Positions 1 through 6,661 are shown, numbered from the stretch's first letter. The stretch: 15,261 nt of DNA from Candidatus Peregrinibacteria bacterium (GCA_016186245.1 JACPLZ010000015.1:1-15261), one strand, 5' to 3'. Notes: generated from the sequence alone by a model not told the origin. Program-made: numbers and translations.

Positions 1-449
1 TATCGGACTGGCATAAAGAAGTTATCGTAAGAGCTGATAAACGTGATGAGGTTCAGGGTGAAAATATTACCGGATGGAAAATTGCGGTCACGGAAGGAGC
101 AAAGGAACCAAAATTACTGGATGGAGACAATATTAATGCAACTTTACGGCAGAGAAGTAAGTGGTTTGTTGAAGAATTCGGCAAGAAAGGAATTTCCGGA
201 GTTGACCTTAAAAGAATGCTGCTTACGATGATGGAATCCTTAGAAGAAGGAGTTCCCGTGAATGATATCATGAAGCAAGATGGAACTTGGACTTTTGTCA
301 ATATGGAGCCGGAAAAAGACTGCTACGTTTCGGGCGTCCGTTGGCTTGATAACAATCGTCAGGTTCTCCTCTATGAGTACTATGCGGATGTTCAGGCTGA
401 TAACGCCCGTCTGCGCGCCTCGGTGATGGTAGATGTGCCTAGAGCTTGA
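1..449 (+). CDS. DGR target (variable) protein, C-terminal part, 5' truncated by window edge
   Basis: The reading frame is open from position 3 to the TGA at 447-449, giving 148 residues with no start inside the window, so the gene begins upstream. The N-terminal part seen here resembles no family I can name. The C-terminal 45 residues (YVSGVRWLDNNR... RLRASVMV) look like the variable end of a DGR target with a C-type-lectin-like fold, where variable residues sit in a binding pocket. Support comes from the near-identical segment at 742-777, which differs from 324-359 only where the downstream copy has A. Residues encoded at those sites are Tyr108, Arg113 and Leu115 (window numbering), each Asn in the template; the change in Arg119 is silent. 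The GC-rich end around 404-426 is placed like the initiation-of-mutagenic-homing (IMH) part of a variable region. The protein's ligand cannot be told from the sequence. Confidence 0.75.
   Translation, partial: SDWHKEVIVRADKRDEVQGENITGWKIAVTEGAKEPKLLDGDNINATLRQRSKWFVEEFGKKGISGVDLKRMLLTMMESLEEGVPVNDIMKQDGTWTFVNMEPEKDCYVSGVRWLDNNRQVLLYEYYADVQADNARLRASVMVDVPRA
324..426 (+). repeat. Variable repeat (VR) of a diversity-generating retroelement
   Basis: Positions 324-359 align without gaps to 742-777 (offset 418). Six of 36 positions differ (324, 339, 340, 345, 346, 359), and every one is an A in the downstream copy. This is the signature of adenine mutagenesis by a DGR reverse transcriptase. The rest of the VR, about 360-426, has no partner because the template copy is truncated. 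Its GC-rich 3' end could be the IMH. The 3' boundary is estimated. Confidence 0.72.
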
Positions 450-672
450 TATTTGGATTTTATCTTTTTTGGATTTTTTATTTTAACTTTTGCGATTTTT
501 ATGTATCTTTGGAAATGTAGTGAATAGACACCTGTCCTTGAGATAAGGCTACTACGAATTTGTACATCGAAATCAGAATGATGATTTTAAGGCATCTTTC
601 TGGATGGACAAAAAGTAAGCACATCTACCATCACGTTTGAGCCGGATCTACTCACATTGAAGTGAGTGAAAA
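450..672. other. Non-coding stretch between DGR target and template remnant
   Basis: I see no convincing gene here. The first 50 bases are T-rich with a short repeated TTTGGATTTT motif. A 6-bp inverted repeat (ACTCAC, 6-nt loop, GTGAGT) lies at 650-667 just before the fused ORF. In intact DGRs this interval often carries an accessory avd gene or leads into the template RNA; no avd-like frame is visible. Confidence 0.5.
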
Positions 673-1155
673 ATGCAAACCAATGCAAACAATGCGATTG
701 CGATTGCAATTGTTCTCAGGATGGATCCGGTCGGCAACGGCAACGTTTCGGGCGTCAATTGGAATGATAACAATCGATTTGTAAAACATAATTTAAAACC
801 GCAGGCATATATGCGTTATGGCGATGACTTTGTTATTATCGAGCCTGATGCGGAAAGGCTTAGATTTTTTAGAATGCAGACTGTGAATTTTCTAAAAACC
901 ATTCTCAAATTGGAGGTTAATCCAAAAAGTGACAGAATTGTTAAATCTCGACATGGTTTGAAATATCTGGGTGTAAAAATTTGGCCTGATGGATGTACAT
1001 TGACCAGGCGAAATCTGGTGAGAATAAAGGAACGATTAAATTTCCGTAATGTTTCGAGTTATGGAGGTCTTATTAAACAGCATGGCAATTATAAACAGAT
1101 GAAAAAATTCAACTGGATGATGTATGAAAGATTGACTTTGGATTTTTTTGAATAA
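673..1155 (+). pseudogene. DGR reverse transcriptase remnant: C-terminal half fused to template repeat
   Basis: The 160-codon frame has three parts. Residues 1-23 are low-complexity or flank sequence. Residues 24-35 are template-repeat sequence. From residue 36 on it is reverse transcriptase: the catalytic motif Y49-G-D-D in YMRYGDDFVII, the LKLEVNPKSDR segment, the KYLGVKIWPDG motif, and a thumb-like tail ending in KFNWMMYERL. DGR reverse transcriptases are roughly 350-400 residues. The finger and palm motifs before YxDD, including the first catalytic Asp, are missing here, so the product cannot be active. The open frame is most simply the result of one deletion joining mid-TR to mid-RT. Gly in the second place of YxDD is less common than Val, Met or Ala. 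The start at 673 is nominal. Confidence 0.72.
717..777 (+). repeat. Truncated template repeat (TR) of the DGR
   Basis: The core, 742-777, is the template partner of the variable region and is rich in AAC/AAT codons (N-V-S-G-V-N-W-N-D-N-N-R), as expected for a TR that spreads mutations at A. Weaker ungapped similarity to 299-323 continues upstream to about 717, but there the differences also fall at non-A bases. Similarity stops abruptly after 777, where the sequence continues directly into reverse transcriptase coding sequence. The 3' half of the TR therefore appears to be deleted. Confidence 0.7.
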
Positions 1156-1170
1156 AAATTTGTTCAAAAG

Positions 1171-1230
1171 TAGATACTGAAACAAGTTCAGGATGACACG
1201 GGGGGAAGGATTTTTGCAGGCAAAAATCTG
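1171..1230. repeat. Dispersed two-hairpin palindromic repeat, copy 1
   Basis: Hairpin A is CTGAA/TTCAG at 1177-1191 (5-nt loop), extended by AT/AT pairs beyond one mismatch. It is followed by GATGACACGG and then hairpin B, GATTTTTGC-AG-GCAAAAATC, at 1209-1228. The same two modules, in the other order, recur at 12428-12473 with the same GGGGAA lead into hairpin B. It lies directly upstream of the pyrD promoter. Confidence 0.72.
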
Positions 1231-1250
1231 TTTTGTCCCGCCTTGTTGTC

Positions 1251-1259
1251 TGCTATATT
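1251..1259 (+). promoter_or_regulatory. Extended -10 promoter of pyrD, predicting a leaderless mRNA
   Basis: TGCTATATT is an extended -10 box (TGnTATATT). Seven bases separate it from the ATG at 1267, which places transcription start at or next to the start codon. A weak -35 (TTGTCC, 1233-1238) is spaced 15 nt away. The same nine bases with the same 7-nt gap precede pyrF. Confidence 0.62.
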
Positions 1260-1266
1260 TCTTTCG

Positions 1267-2184
1267 ATGGCTAACCTTTCAGTGGAATTCTGCGGAGTGA
1301 AATTCAAAAACCCAACCGTTTTGGCATCGGGTATTTTGGGGGTGACTGCAAGTTCATTAAAAAATATTGTCAGACACGGCGCCGGCGGAGTTACCACAAA
1401 ATCAATCTGGCTGGAGGAAAATATTGGCCATAAAAATCCGACAATGTTTGGCACGGAGCATTATTTTCTCAATGCGGTTGGTTTGTCGGATGCCGGTATT
1501 CTAAAAGCAAGAGAGGAAACTTTTCCCGAATATCTCAAAGACAAACAGGCTCCGATTATTGCCAATGTGGTGGCTTCAAAAATCGATGATTTTGCGGAAA
1601 TTGTAGGAGAAATCGATAAACTCGGGCCGGATATTATCGAGGTGAATATTGGTTGTCCGAATGTTGAAGATTTTCATGGCAAGCCATTTGCCTGCGACCG
1701 GAATGATGCCGCAAAAGTAACAAAAGTTTGCCGTGAGCGGACAAAAAAGCCATTGATTATTAAATTAACTCCCAATGTTCCAAATATTGCTTCCGTGGCG
1801 GAGGCTTGCGCTAAAGAAGGTGCGGATGGATTTTGTGCGATAAATACTCTTTACGGCATGACAATTGATACGACTCTGAGAATGCCGATTTTGGCCAATA
1901 AAAGCGGCGGAGTGTCCGGGCCGGCGATCAAGCCGACTGCAGTAAAATGTGTCTATGATATTTATAAGGCTACGGGATTGTCTATTATCGGTACTGGCGG
2001 TGTTTTGACCGGCGAGGATGCGATTGAAATCATGATGGCGGGTGCGCGTCTGGTCGGTATCGGCACTATGGTTTACTATCGCGGAGTGGAAGGATTTGGT
2101 TTAATTGTAAAGGAAATAGACGAGTGGTGTGAAAAAAACGGCGTGAAAAATCTTGAGGAAATTATCGGAGCGGCTGTTAAATAA
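1267..2184 (+). CDS. pyrD: Dihydroorotate dehydrogenase, catalytic subunit (class 1B)
   Basis: A 305-residue FMN-dependent TIM-barrel enzyme that oxidises dihydroorotate to orotate, the fourth step of pyrimidine synthesis, in the cytosol. Visible motifs are the N-terminal LASGILG, the catalytic-cysteine segment NIGCPN (Cys130, the class 1 base), KLTPN, INTL, GGVSGPAIKP, and the phosphate-binding IGTGGV...AGARLVGIGT. Class 1B enzymes pass electrons to PyrK, which is encoded one gene downstream. I chose ATG 1267 over the in-frame ATG at 1243 because homologues start near ANLSVEFCG and because the -10 box at 1254-1259 lies inside the longer version. Length matches the family. The only odd feature is separation from pyrK by an unrelated ATPase gene. 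Confidence 0.95.
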   Translation: MANLSVEFCGVKFKNPTVLASGILGVTASSLKNIVRHGAGGVTTKSIWLEENIGHKNPTMFGTEHYFLNAVGLSDAGILKAREETFPEYLKDKQAPIIANVVASKIDDFAEIVGEIDKLGPDIIEVNIGCPNVEDFHGKPFACDRNDAAKVTKVCRERTKKPLIIKLTPNVPNIASVAEACAKEGADGFCAINTLYGMTIDTTLRMPILANKSGGVSGPAIKPTAVKCVYDIYKATGLSIIGTGGVLTGEDAIEIMMAGARLVGIGTMVYYRGVEGFGLIVKEIDEWCEKNGVKNLEEIIGAAVK

Positions 2185-2209
2185 GGACTAAACTTTTTGT
2201 AGTTTTAGC

Positions 2210-2241
2210 TTGTATATTAAAAGTTTAACCTTTAATATACA
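2210..2241 (+). promoter_or_regulatory. Promoter embedded in a perfect 11-bp inverted repeat (probable operator)
   Basis: TGTATATTAAA at 2211-2221 and TTTAATATACA at 2231-2241 are perfect inverted repeats around a 9-nt spacer. The left arm overlaps a -35-like TTGTAT (2210-2215) and the right arm overlaps a -10-like TAATAT (2233-2238), with 17 nt between them. The ATG of the DUF4143 ATPase follows 6 nt after the -10. A protein binding both arms would block the promoter. Confidence 0.6.
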
Positions 2242-2244
2242 GGC

Positions 2245-3393
2245 ATGATAAAGAGGTCATTACAGTTCGATATTGAGTTGGCACTCAAACGGTTTCCTGT
2301 TGTCAGCATTATAGGATCGCGGCAGACCGGAAAAACCACTTTGGCTAAAGAGCTTTTGAAAAAAACCGGAATAAATGGAATTTACCTTGATTTGGAACTT
2401 CCTTCGTCTCTGAATAAATTGAGTGACCCGGAGATATTTTTGAAAGAGCATGAGGATAAAATGATTGTTATAGATGAAGTTCAAAGGATGCCTGGGTTGT
2501 TTCCACTAATCCGCGCATTGGTGGATGAGAAAAATAAAAATGGCCGATTTCTGTTACTGGGATCGGCTTCGCCTATTCTTTTAAAACATAGCTCTGAATC
2601 TCTTGCGGGCAGAATAATTAATTTTGAATTAACGCCATTTGCTCTTTGTGAGGTAAAATCCGATTATAAATCTTTGTGGCTCAAAGGCGGCTATCCTCTG
2701 AGCTATTTGCGGTCAAATGAGCAGAGTTTTTTGTGGAGGGAGTCGTTTATTCAAACTCATCTGGAACGGGATATCCCGCAACTGGGGATAAATATTCCTG
2801 GTAGTACGTTGCGACGGTTTTTAAGCATGATATCACATGTGAATGGGCAACTTCTTAATGCAAGCAATATTGCCAAAAGTCTTTCTTTGTCAACTCCAAC
2901 CATTAAACATTATTTGGATATTTTTGATGGAACATTCATATTGCGATCTCTGCAACCTTATTTTGTGAATATAAAAAAACGTCTGGTGAAAAGTCCGAAA
3001 ATATTTTTTAGGGATACGGGTATTTTACATACTTTGCTAAACATAAGAACCTATGATGATCTGCTGGCGAACCCTTATTTGGGTAACTCCTGGGAGGCCT
3101 TTGTAATAGAGCAGATAATCTCTCAAAAGTCTGAGGGATTGAGGCCGTATTTTTATCGCTCTGCGGCCGGCGCGGAAATTGACCTTATTCTTGATGGTAA
3201 TGGATTGGCGCCTATGGCAATTGAGATCAAGTATTCTTTGAGTCCCAGTTTGTCTAAAGGGTTTCAAAGTGGTTATAATGACCTGAAGTGTCGAAAAGGT
3301 GTGATTATTTATCCCGGAAAAGATAAATATCAAATTGGAAAAGATATTTTTGTTTTACCTGTTGATAGATTGTCCGAACTTTTTGTTAAATAA
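2245..3393 (+). CDS. AAA-type ATPase with C-terminal DUF4143 (nuclease-like) domain
   Basis: A 382-residue cytosolic protein of the common ATP-binding/DUF4143 family. The N-terminal ATPase domain shows Walker A GSRQTGKTT (24-32), Walker B MIVIDEVQ (73-80), a sensor-like GSASP (106-110) and the family motif SLAGRI (119-124). A winged-helix-like middle (NASNIAKSLSLSTPTIKHYL) follows. The C-terminal region has RDTGILHTLL, GNSWEAFVIEQI and a restriction-fold-like FYRS...EIDLIL...IEIK signature. Cellular function of the family is not established; members are frequent in the accessory genome. It sits between pyrD and pyrK with its own palindromic operator/promoter, and pyrK starts 4 nt after its stop, so pyrK may be read from this promoter. 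Length is typical and the gene looks intact. Confidence 0.88.
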   Translation: MIKRSLQFDIELALKRFPVVSIIGSRQTGKTTLAKELLKKTGINGIYLDLELPSSLNKLSDPEIFLKEHEDKMIVIDEVQRMPGLFPLIRALVDEKNKNGRFLLLGSASPILLKHSSESLAGRIINFELTPFALCEVKSDYKSLWLKGGYPLSYLRSNEQSFLWRESFIQTHLERDIPQLGINIPGSTLRRFLSMISHVNGQLLNASNIAKSLSLSTPTIKHYLDIFDGTFILRSLQPYFVNIKKRLVKSPKIFFRDTGILHTLLNIRTYDDLLANPYLGNSWEAFVIEQIISQKSEGLRPYFYRSAAGAEIDLILDGNGLAPMAIEIKYSLSPSLSKGFQSGYNDLKCRKGVIIYPGKDKYQIGKDIFVLPVDRLSELFVK

Positions 3394-3397
3394 AATT

Positions 3398-4210
3398 ATG
3401 AATATTCCAAAATTTGATTCGCGGTTCCAGATTCTGCCCATCAAAAAAATTATCAAGGAGAATGAGTATGCAAATACATATGTTTTTGAATACGCGCTGG
3501 GTAGCAAGCCAGGGCAGTTTGTGATGATGTGGATTCCCGGAGTGGATGAAAAACCGATGTCGGTGGCATTTGACGATGGAAAGGAATTTTGGGTGACGGT
3601 GTGCAAAGTCGGTCCGGCGACCAAGGAATTATTTGAGCTGAAAGCCGGCGACAAAGTTGGCATACGCGGTCCGCTGGGGACGTATTATTCATTTAAAAAA
3701 GGGCGGCATTTGGCTCTGGTTGCCGGAGGATATGGCGCCGCGCCGATGTATTATGTGGCGCATGAAGCGGTGAAAAAAGGGTACAAAGTGGAATTTTTAA
3801 TTGGAGCAAGGAATAAAGACCTGCTGTTATATGCCCAAAAGATTGTCGGACTTGAGGGTGTAAATCTGCATGTTGCAACAAATGATGGGTCTGCCGGGGT
3901 GGAGGGATTTGTTACGCGGCTTTTGGAAAAGGTGCTGCAGGAGCAGAAAATCGATGAAGTGTTTACCTGCGGTCCGGAAATAATGATGAAAATTGTCGGA
4001 GAAATTGCGGAAAAATTTGGTGTGCCGGCGCGGATGTCGATGGAAAAACACATGAAATGCGGGATAGGAGTTTGCGGGCAGTGCGCGCTTGATGATACCG
4101 GCGATCTGGTTTGCGTGAAAGGTCCGGTGATGAGCTGGGATTATGTGAAAAAATTGCCGGAGATGGGGGTGTATCATCGCGATGCGCAGGGGAAGAAGCA
4201 CTATTTCTAA
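3398..4210 (+). CDS. pyrK: Dihydroorotate dehydrogenase electron-transfer subunit
   Basis: A 270-residue FAD/2Fe-2S subunit that moves electrons from PyrD to NAD+. It has a ferredoxin-reductase-type fold: a flavin barrel with EKPMSV (51-56, the RPxS-like FAD motif), GPLG (91-94), a nucleotide-binding VAGGYGAAPMYY (108-119), and CGPEIMM (191-197). The C-terminal 2Fe-2S ligands are Cys221, Cys226, Cys229 and Cys239. Start ATG 3398 is preferred over an upstream in-frame start because it gives the family N-terminus and avoids overlap with the preceding gene. No Shine-Dalgarno is visible, and the 4-nt spacing suggests cotranscription with the upstream ATPase. pyrE follows after 50 nt. Confidence 0.95.
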   Translation: MNIPKFDSRFQILPIKKIIKENEYANTYVFEYALGSKPGQFVMMWIPGVDEKPMSVAFDDGKEFWVTVCKVGPATKELFELKAGDKVGIRGPLGTYYSFKKGRHLALVAGGYGAAPMYYVAHEAVKKGYKVEFLIGARNKDLLLYAQKIVGLEGVNLHVATNDGSAGVEGFVTRLLEKVLQEQKIDEVFTCGPEIMMKIVGEIAEKFGVPARMSMEKHMKCGIGVCGQCALDDTGDLVCVKGPVMSWDYVKKLPEMGVYHRDAQGKKHYF

Positions 4211-4242
4211 AAAGCTGAAAAATTGATTTTTCGGAGCCGGTT

Positions 4243-4251
4243 TGATACCTT
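4243..4251 (+). promoter_or_regulatory. Possible weak extended -10 of pyrE
   Basis: TGATACCTT fits TGnTAnnnT, keeping the most important -10 positions, and ends 9 nt before the pyrE ATG at 4261. A 7-bp inverted repeat (GAAAAAT, 2-nt loop, ATTTTTC) lies at 4217-4232. The match is weak; pyrE may simply be read through from pyrK. Confidence 0.3.
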
Positions 4252-4260
4252 TTGTCCAGT

Positions 4261-4929
4261 ATGGAACAGTACAAAATTGATTTTATAGAGCTTTTGGTCA
4301 GGGCGGGGGCGCTTAAATTTGGGGAATTTACTTTGAAGAGCGGCAGGGTGGCGCCGTATTTTTTGAATGTTGGAAGTTTTTATACCGGAGAGCTTTTGAC
4401 CGGTTTGGCGCGGGCTTATGCGCAGGCTTTTTTGGCGGTCGGTGTGGAGGCGGAGGTTATTTTTGGGCCGGCGTACAAGGGAATTCCGCTTAGTGTGGCA
4501 ACTGTGGCTGTTCTTTCCGCTCAATTCAAAAAAGAAGTTTCCTACTGTTTTAATAGAAAGGAAGCCAAGGATCATGGGGAAAAATCGCTGCTGGTCGGCG
4601 CTCCGTTAAATGAAAATACAAAAGTGTTTTTGATTGACGATGTGATTACCGCGGGAACGGCGATACGCGAGACGATGGAAATTCTAAAAAATAATGGTAA
4701 TCCTCAGGTTGTCGGAGTGTTGATTGCCATGGATCGCATGGAAAAAAATAATGAAGGAGTCAATGCCGTGCGTGCGATTGAGGAGGAGTTTAAGGTGCCT
4801 GTGTTTTCGATTGTGAATCTGGATGAGGTGGTCAAGGCGCTGCATGGAAAACAAGTTGGAGGGAAGGTTTATATTGATGGGGAAATGATGGAGGAGATTG
4901 CGGATTATAGGAGGAGGTATGGGGTGTGA
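4261..4929 (+). CDS. pyrE: Orotate phosphoribosyltransferase
   Basis: A 222-residue type I phosphoribosyltransferase that converts orotate and PRPP to orotidine 5'-phosphate, step five of UMP synthesis. The PRPP-binding signature VFLIDDVITAGTA lies at 123-135. The flexible catalytic loop is seen as NRKEAKDHGE (98-107), and the N-terminal FTLKSGRVAPYFLN and IFGPAYKGIPL segments are typical of PyrE. Start ATG 4261 is used rather than the TTG at 4252; it gives the normal N-terminus. Length and motifs are complete. The stop TGA is followed within 10 nt by the promoter of a toxin-antitoxin pair. Confidence 0.95.
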   Translation: MEQYKIDFIELLVRAGALKFGEFTLKSGRVAPYFLNVGSFYTGELLTGLARAYAQAFLAVGVEAEVIFGPAYKGIPLSVATVAVLSAQFKKEVSYCFNRKEAKDHGEKSLLVGAPLNENTKVFLIDDVITAGTAIRETMEILKNNGNPQVVGVLIAMDRMEKNNEGVNAVRAIEEEFKVPVFSIVNLDEVVKALHGKQVGGKVYIDGEMMEEIADYRRRYGV

Positions 4930-4937
4930 AATTGGCA

Positions 4938-4977
4938 TTGACGCTGTATACGGTAATTTGTTATACTGTATACGGTA
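4938..4977 (+). promoter_or_regulatory. Toxin-antitoxin promoter with two direct operator repeats
   Basis: TTGACG (4938-4943) and TATACT (4962-4967) form a -35/-10 pair with an 18-nt spacer. Two exact copies of CTGTATACGGTA lie at 4944-4955 and 4966-4977, 22 bp apart (about two helix turns), each with a GTATAC palindromic core. One is in the spacer and the other overlaps the -10 box, as expected for cooperative autorepression by an RHH antitoxin. Confidence 0.68.
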
Positions 4978-4990
4978 TTTAATATATTTT

Positions 4991-5242
4991 ATGGTGAGAA
5001 CTCAATTGTATTTGCCGGATGAGGTGTATAAAACCGTCAAGTTGAAGGCGAAGGAAAAAAATATGACTTTTGCTGGTTTTGTGCGTATGTATCTGGAAAC
5101 AGAAGTAGCTGTGAAAGATTCTGAAAAAACATTGGAACAAAAATTTCCATTCTTGACCATGAAATTTAATTGGGGGCCTAATGCTGCGGATAATAAAAAA
5201 ATAGATGAGGATTTATATGGAGGAATAAATGAACCATTATGA
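4991..5242 (+). CDS. Ribbon-helix-helix-type antitoxin of a PIN toxin-antitoxin pair
   Basis: An 83-residue protein. The N-terminal 45 residues (VRTQLYLPDEVYKTVKLKAKEKNMTFAGFVRMYLE) have the beta-strand/helix/helix pattern of CopG/Arc-type DNA-binding antitoxins. The acidic C-terminal tail (DEDLYGG) would be the part that binds and blocks the toxin. ATG 4991 is chosen over the in-frame ATG at 4898 because the latter lies inside pyrE and upstream of the promoter/operator, and the RHH domain begins here. Its stop overlaps the toxin start as ATGA (5239-5242), giving translational coupling. Direct repeats in its promoter suggest autoregulation. Confidence 0.8.
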   Translation: MVRTQLYLPDEVYKTVKLKAKEKNMTFAGFVRMYLETEVAVKDSEKTLEQKFPFLTMKFNWGPNAADNKKIDEDLYGGINEPL

Positions 5243-5661
5243 GTTATAGAATTTTTGTAGACACATCATTTTTTGTTGTTTTGGCTGATGAATCAAACAG
5301 GTTACATTCTCTGTCAAAAAAGATTTTGAGCGATTGTGTTGCTAAAAAGGCATCTTTGTATTCATCAGATTATATTTTTGATGAATTGATAACTTTTATG
5401 CGTTGTGCGAAAAAAGAATCTGTTGATAATGTTCTTTCTTTTATTAAGAAAATTGAATTAAGTGAAATCAGATTGTATGGTATCACGCAGGATATTTTTG
5501 CCGATGCTTTGATTTTTATGAAAAAATACAAGGATCATTTTTTTAGTATGACTGATTGTATAAGTTTTATGGTGATGAAAGACTTGCGGACGAAAGATGT
5601 GCTTACTCTTGATAGGGATTTTACAATTGCCGGGTTTAATAATCTTATGGAAGCCGCTTAA
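5239..5661 (+). CDS. PIN-domain ribonuclease toxin (VapC-like)
   Basis: A 140-residue PIN domain. The acidic metal-binding residues are in place: Asp8 in FVDTS, Glu49 in DEL, Asp106 in MTDCIS, and Asp125/Asp127 in LDRDF. VapC-type toxins are Mg-dependent endoribonucleases that cut tRNA or rRNA; the target here cannot be told. The start is fixed by the 4-nt ATGA overlap with the antitoxin. A GGAGGA at 5219-5224 is about 14 nt away, rather far for a normal ribosome site. All catalytic positions are kept, so the toxin looks active. The pair sits between pyrE and pyrF. Confidence 0.85.
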   Translation: MSYRIFVDTSFFVVLADESNRLHSLSKKILSDCVAKKASLYSSDYIFDELITFMRCAKKESVDNVLSFIKKIELSEIRLYGITQDIFADALIFMKKYKDHFFSMTDCISFMVMKDLRTKDVLTLDRDFTIAGFNNLMEAA

Positions 5662-5691
5662 GGCCGCGGGCTATCCCTGGAAAAGGTTTTT

Positions 5692-5700
5692 TGCTATATT
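5692..5700 (+). promoter_or_regulatory. Extended -10 promoter of pyrF, predicting a leaderless mRNA
   Basis: TGCTATATT is identical to the box before pyrD and stands 7 nt before ATG 5708, the same spacing as for pyrD. No good -35 is visible. It gives pyrF its own start, independent of the toxin-antitoxin genes. Confidence 0.62.
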
Positions 5701-5707
5701 CTGGCCA

Positions 5708-6652
5708 ATGACCAAAAATTTTGCGGATAAACTGGTTGAAGCGGTAAAAAAAAAGGGAACTTCTATTTGCGTTGGGTTGGATCCGCGGCTGGATAAAATT
5801 CCGCAGAGTATTCTGCAGAGAGCCGTGGGTGGGAAAGAAAAAAGTCCAACTGCGGCGGCGGCGGATGCCATTATTGAATTCAATAAAGGAATTATTGATG
5901 CGGTGTGTGATATTGTGCCTGTGGTAAAGCCGCAAGCTGCGTTTTATGAGGTGTATGGCCATGAGGGGATGAGGGCGTTTGAAGAAACTTTAAAATATGC
6001 CAAAAAGAAGGGGTTGTTGACGATTGCCGATGTGAAGAGAAATGATATAGGCTCCACGGCGGAGGCTTACGCAAGGGCATATCTTGGGGAAGTGGAGATG
6101 CCGGTTGGCGACAATGAAATTGTTATGCCGGTTTTTGATGCCGACAGCGTGACAATCAATCCATATCTTGGTTGGGATGGAGTTAAGCCTTTTGTGGACG
6201 AATGCGGGCGTTATGGAAAGGGTTTATTTGTTCTGGTAAAAACTTCCAATAAAACGAGCGGCGATTTGCAGGATTTGCATCTGAAAGATGATCATGTGCT
6301 GTACGAAGTGGTTGGATATCTGGTGGATAGCTGGGGGGCAAATGAAATTGGTGAGAGCGGATATAGTTTTGTGGGTGCTGTGGTTGGGGCGACATACCCT
6401 GAACAGGCGAAAAAACTTCGAAAAATTATGCCGAGATCAATTTTTCTTGTGCCGGGTTATGGCGCGCAGGGGGCTGGAGCCAAGGATGTAAAACACTGTT
6501 TTAATGATGATGGTCTTGGGGCGATTGTAAATAACAGCCGCGGTATAATCTTTGCCTATGAATCCATGAATATGCCGGCGGAAGGATATGCGGAAGCGGC
6601 GCGAAATGCCGCGATTGCCATGAAAAAGGATTTGGAGAGCGTGCTTGTGTGA
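5708..6652 (+). CDS. pyrF: Orotidine 5'-phosphate decarboxylase (type 2)
   Basis: A 314-residue TIM-barrel enzyme that decarboxylates OMP to UMP, the last step of the pathway. The catalytic DxKxxD motif is IADVKRNDIG (Asp108, Lys110, Asp113). Substrate segments include CVGLDPRLDKIP, VKPQAAFYE, and the phosphate-binding LVPGYGAQG and NNSRGI. The length and the YGAQG/NSRG signature match the longer type 2 group rather than the 230-residue E. coli form. ATG 5708 is taken because an upstream in-frame ATG at 5597 would run through the PIN gene and the promoter. The stop lies 9 nt from the end of convergent rsmA, with no clear terminator between them. Confidence 0.95.
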   Translation: MTKNFADKLVEAVKKKGTSICVGLDPRLDKIPQSILQRAVGGKEKSPTAAAADAIIEFNKGIIDAVCDIVPVVKPQAAFYEVYGHEGMRAFEETLKYAKKKGLLTIADVKRNDIGSTAEAYARAYLGEVEMPVGDNEIVMPVFDADSVTINPYLGWDGVKPFVDECGRYGKGLFVLVKTSNKTSGDLQDLHLKDDHVLYEVVGYLVDSWGANEIGESGYSFVGAVVGATYPEQAKKLRKIMPRSIFLVPGYGAQGAGAKDVKHCFNDDGLGAIVNNSRGIIFAYESMNMPAEGYAEAARNAAIAMKKDLESVLV

Positions 6653-6661
6653 CTGACATGC

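Noticed and set aside
43..231. Separate 62-residue ORF
   Set aside because: It is a frame shadow of the open frame running from position 3 to 449, which carries the variable region.
673..1155. Group II intron or retron reverse transcriptase
   Set aside because: No maturase or HNH domain and no msr/msd-like structure is visible, while the adjacent A-specific repeat pair and C-terminal motifs fit a DGR.
1243..1266. Longer pyrD start at ATG 1243
   Set aside because: It would place the -10 box inside the gene and add residues not typical of the family; ATG 1267 fits better.
4898..4990. N-terminal extension of the antitoxin
   Set aside because: It overlaps pyrE and the promoter with its direct repeats; the RHH domain begins at ATG 4991.
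5597..5707. Upstream extension of pyrF
   Set aside because: This part overlaps the end of the PIN gene in another frame and the TGCTATATT promoter, and has no resemblance to PyrF.
4917..6652. UGA recoded to glycine
   Set aside because: pyrE, pyrF, the antitoxin, trmD, DUF167 and other genes end at UGA at the expected family length, and none needs UGA read-through.
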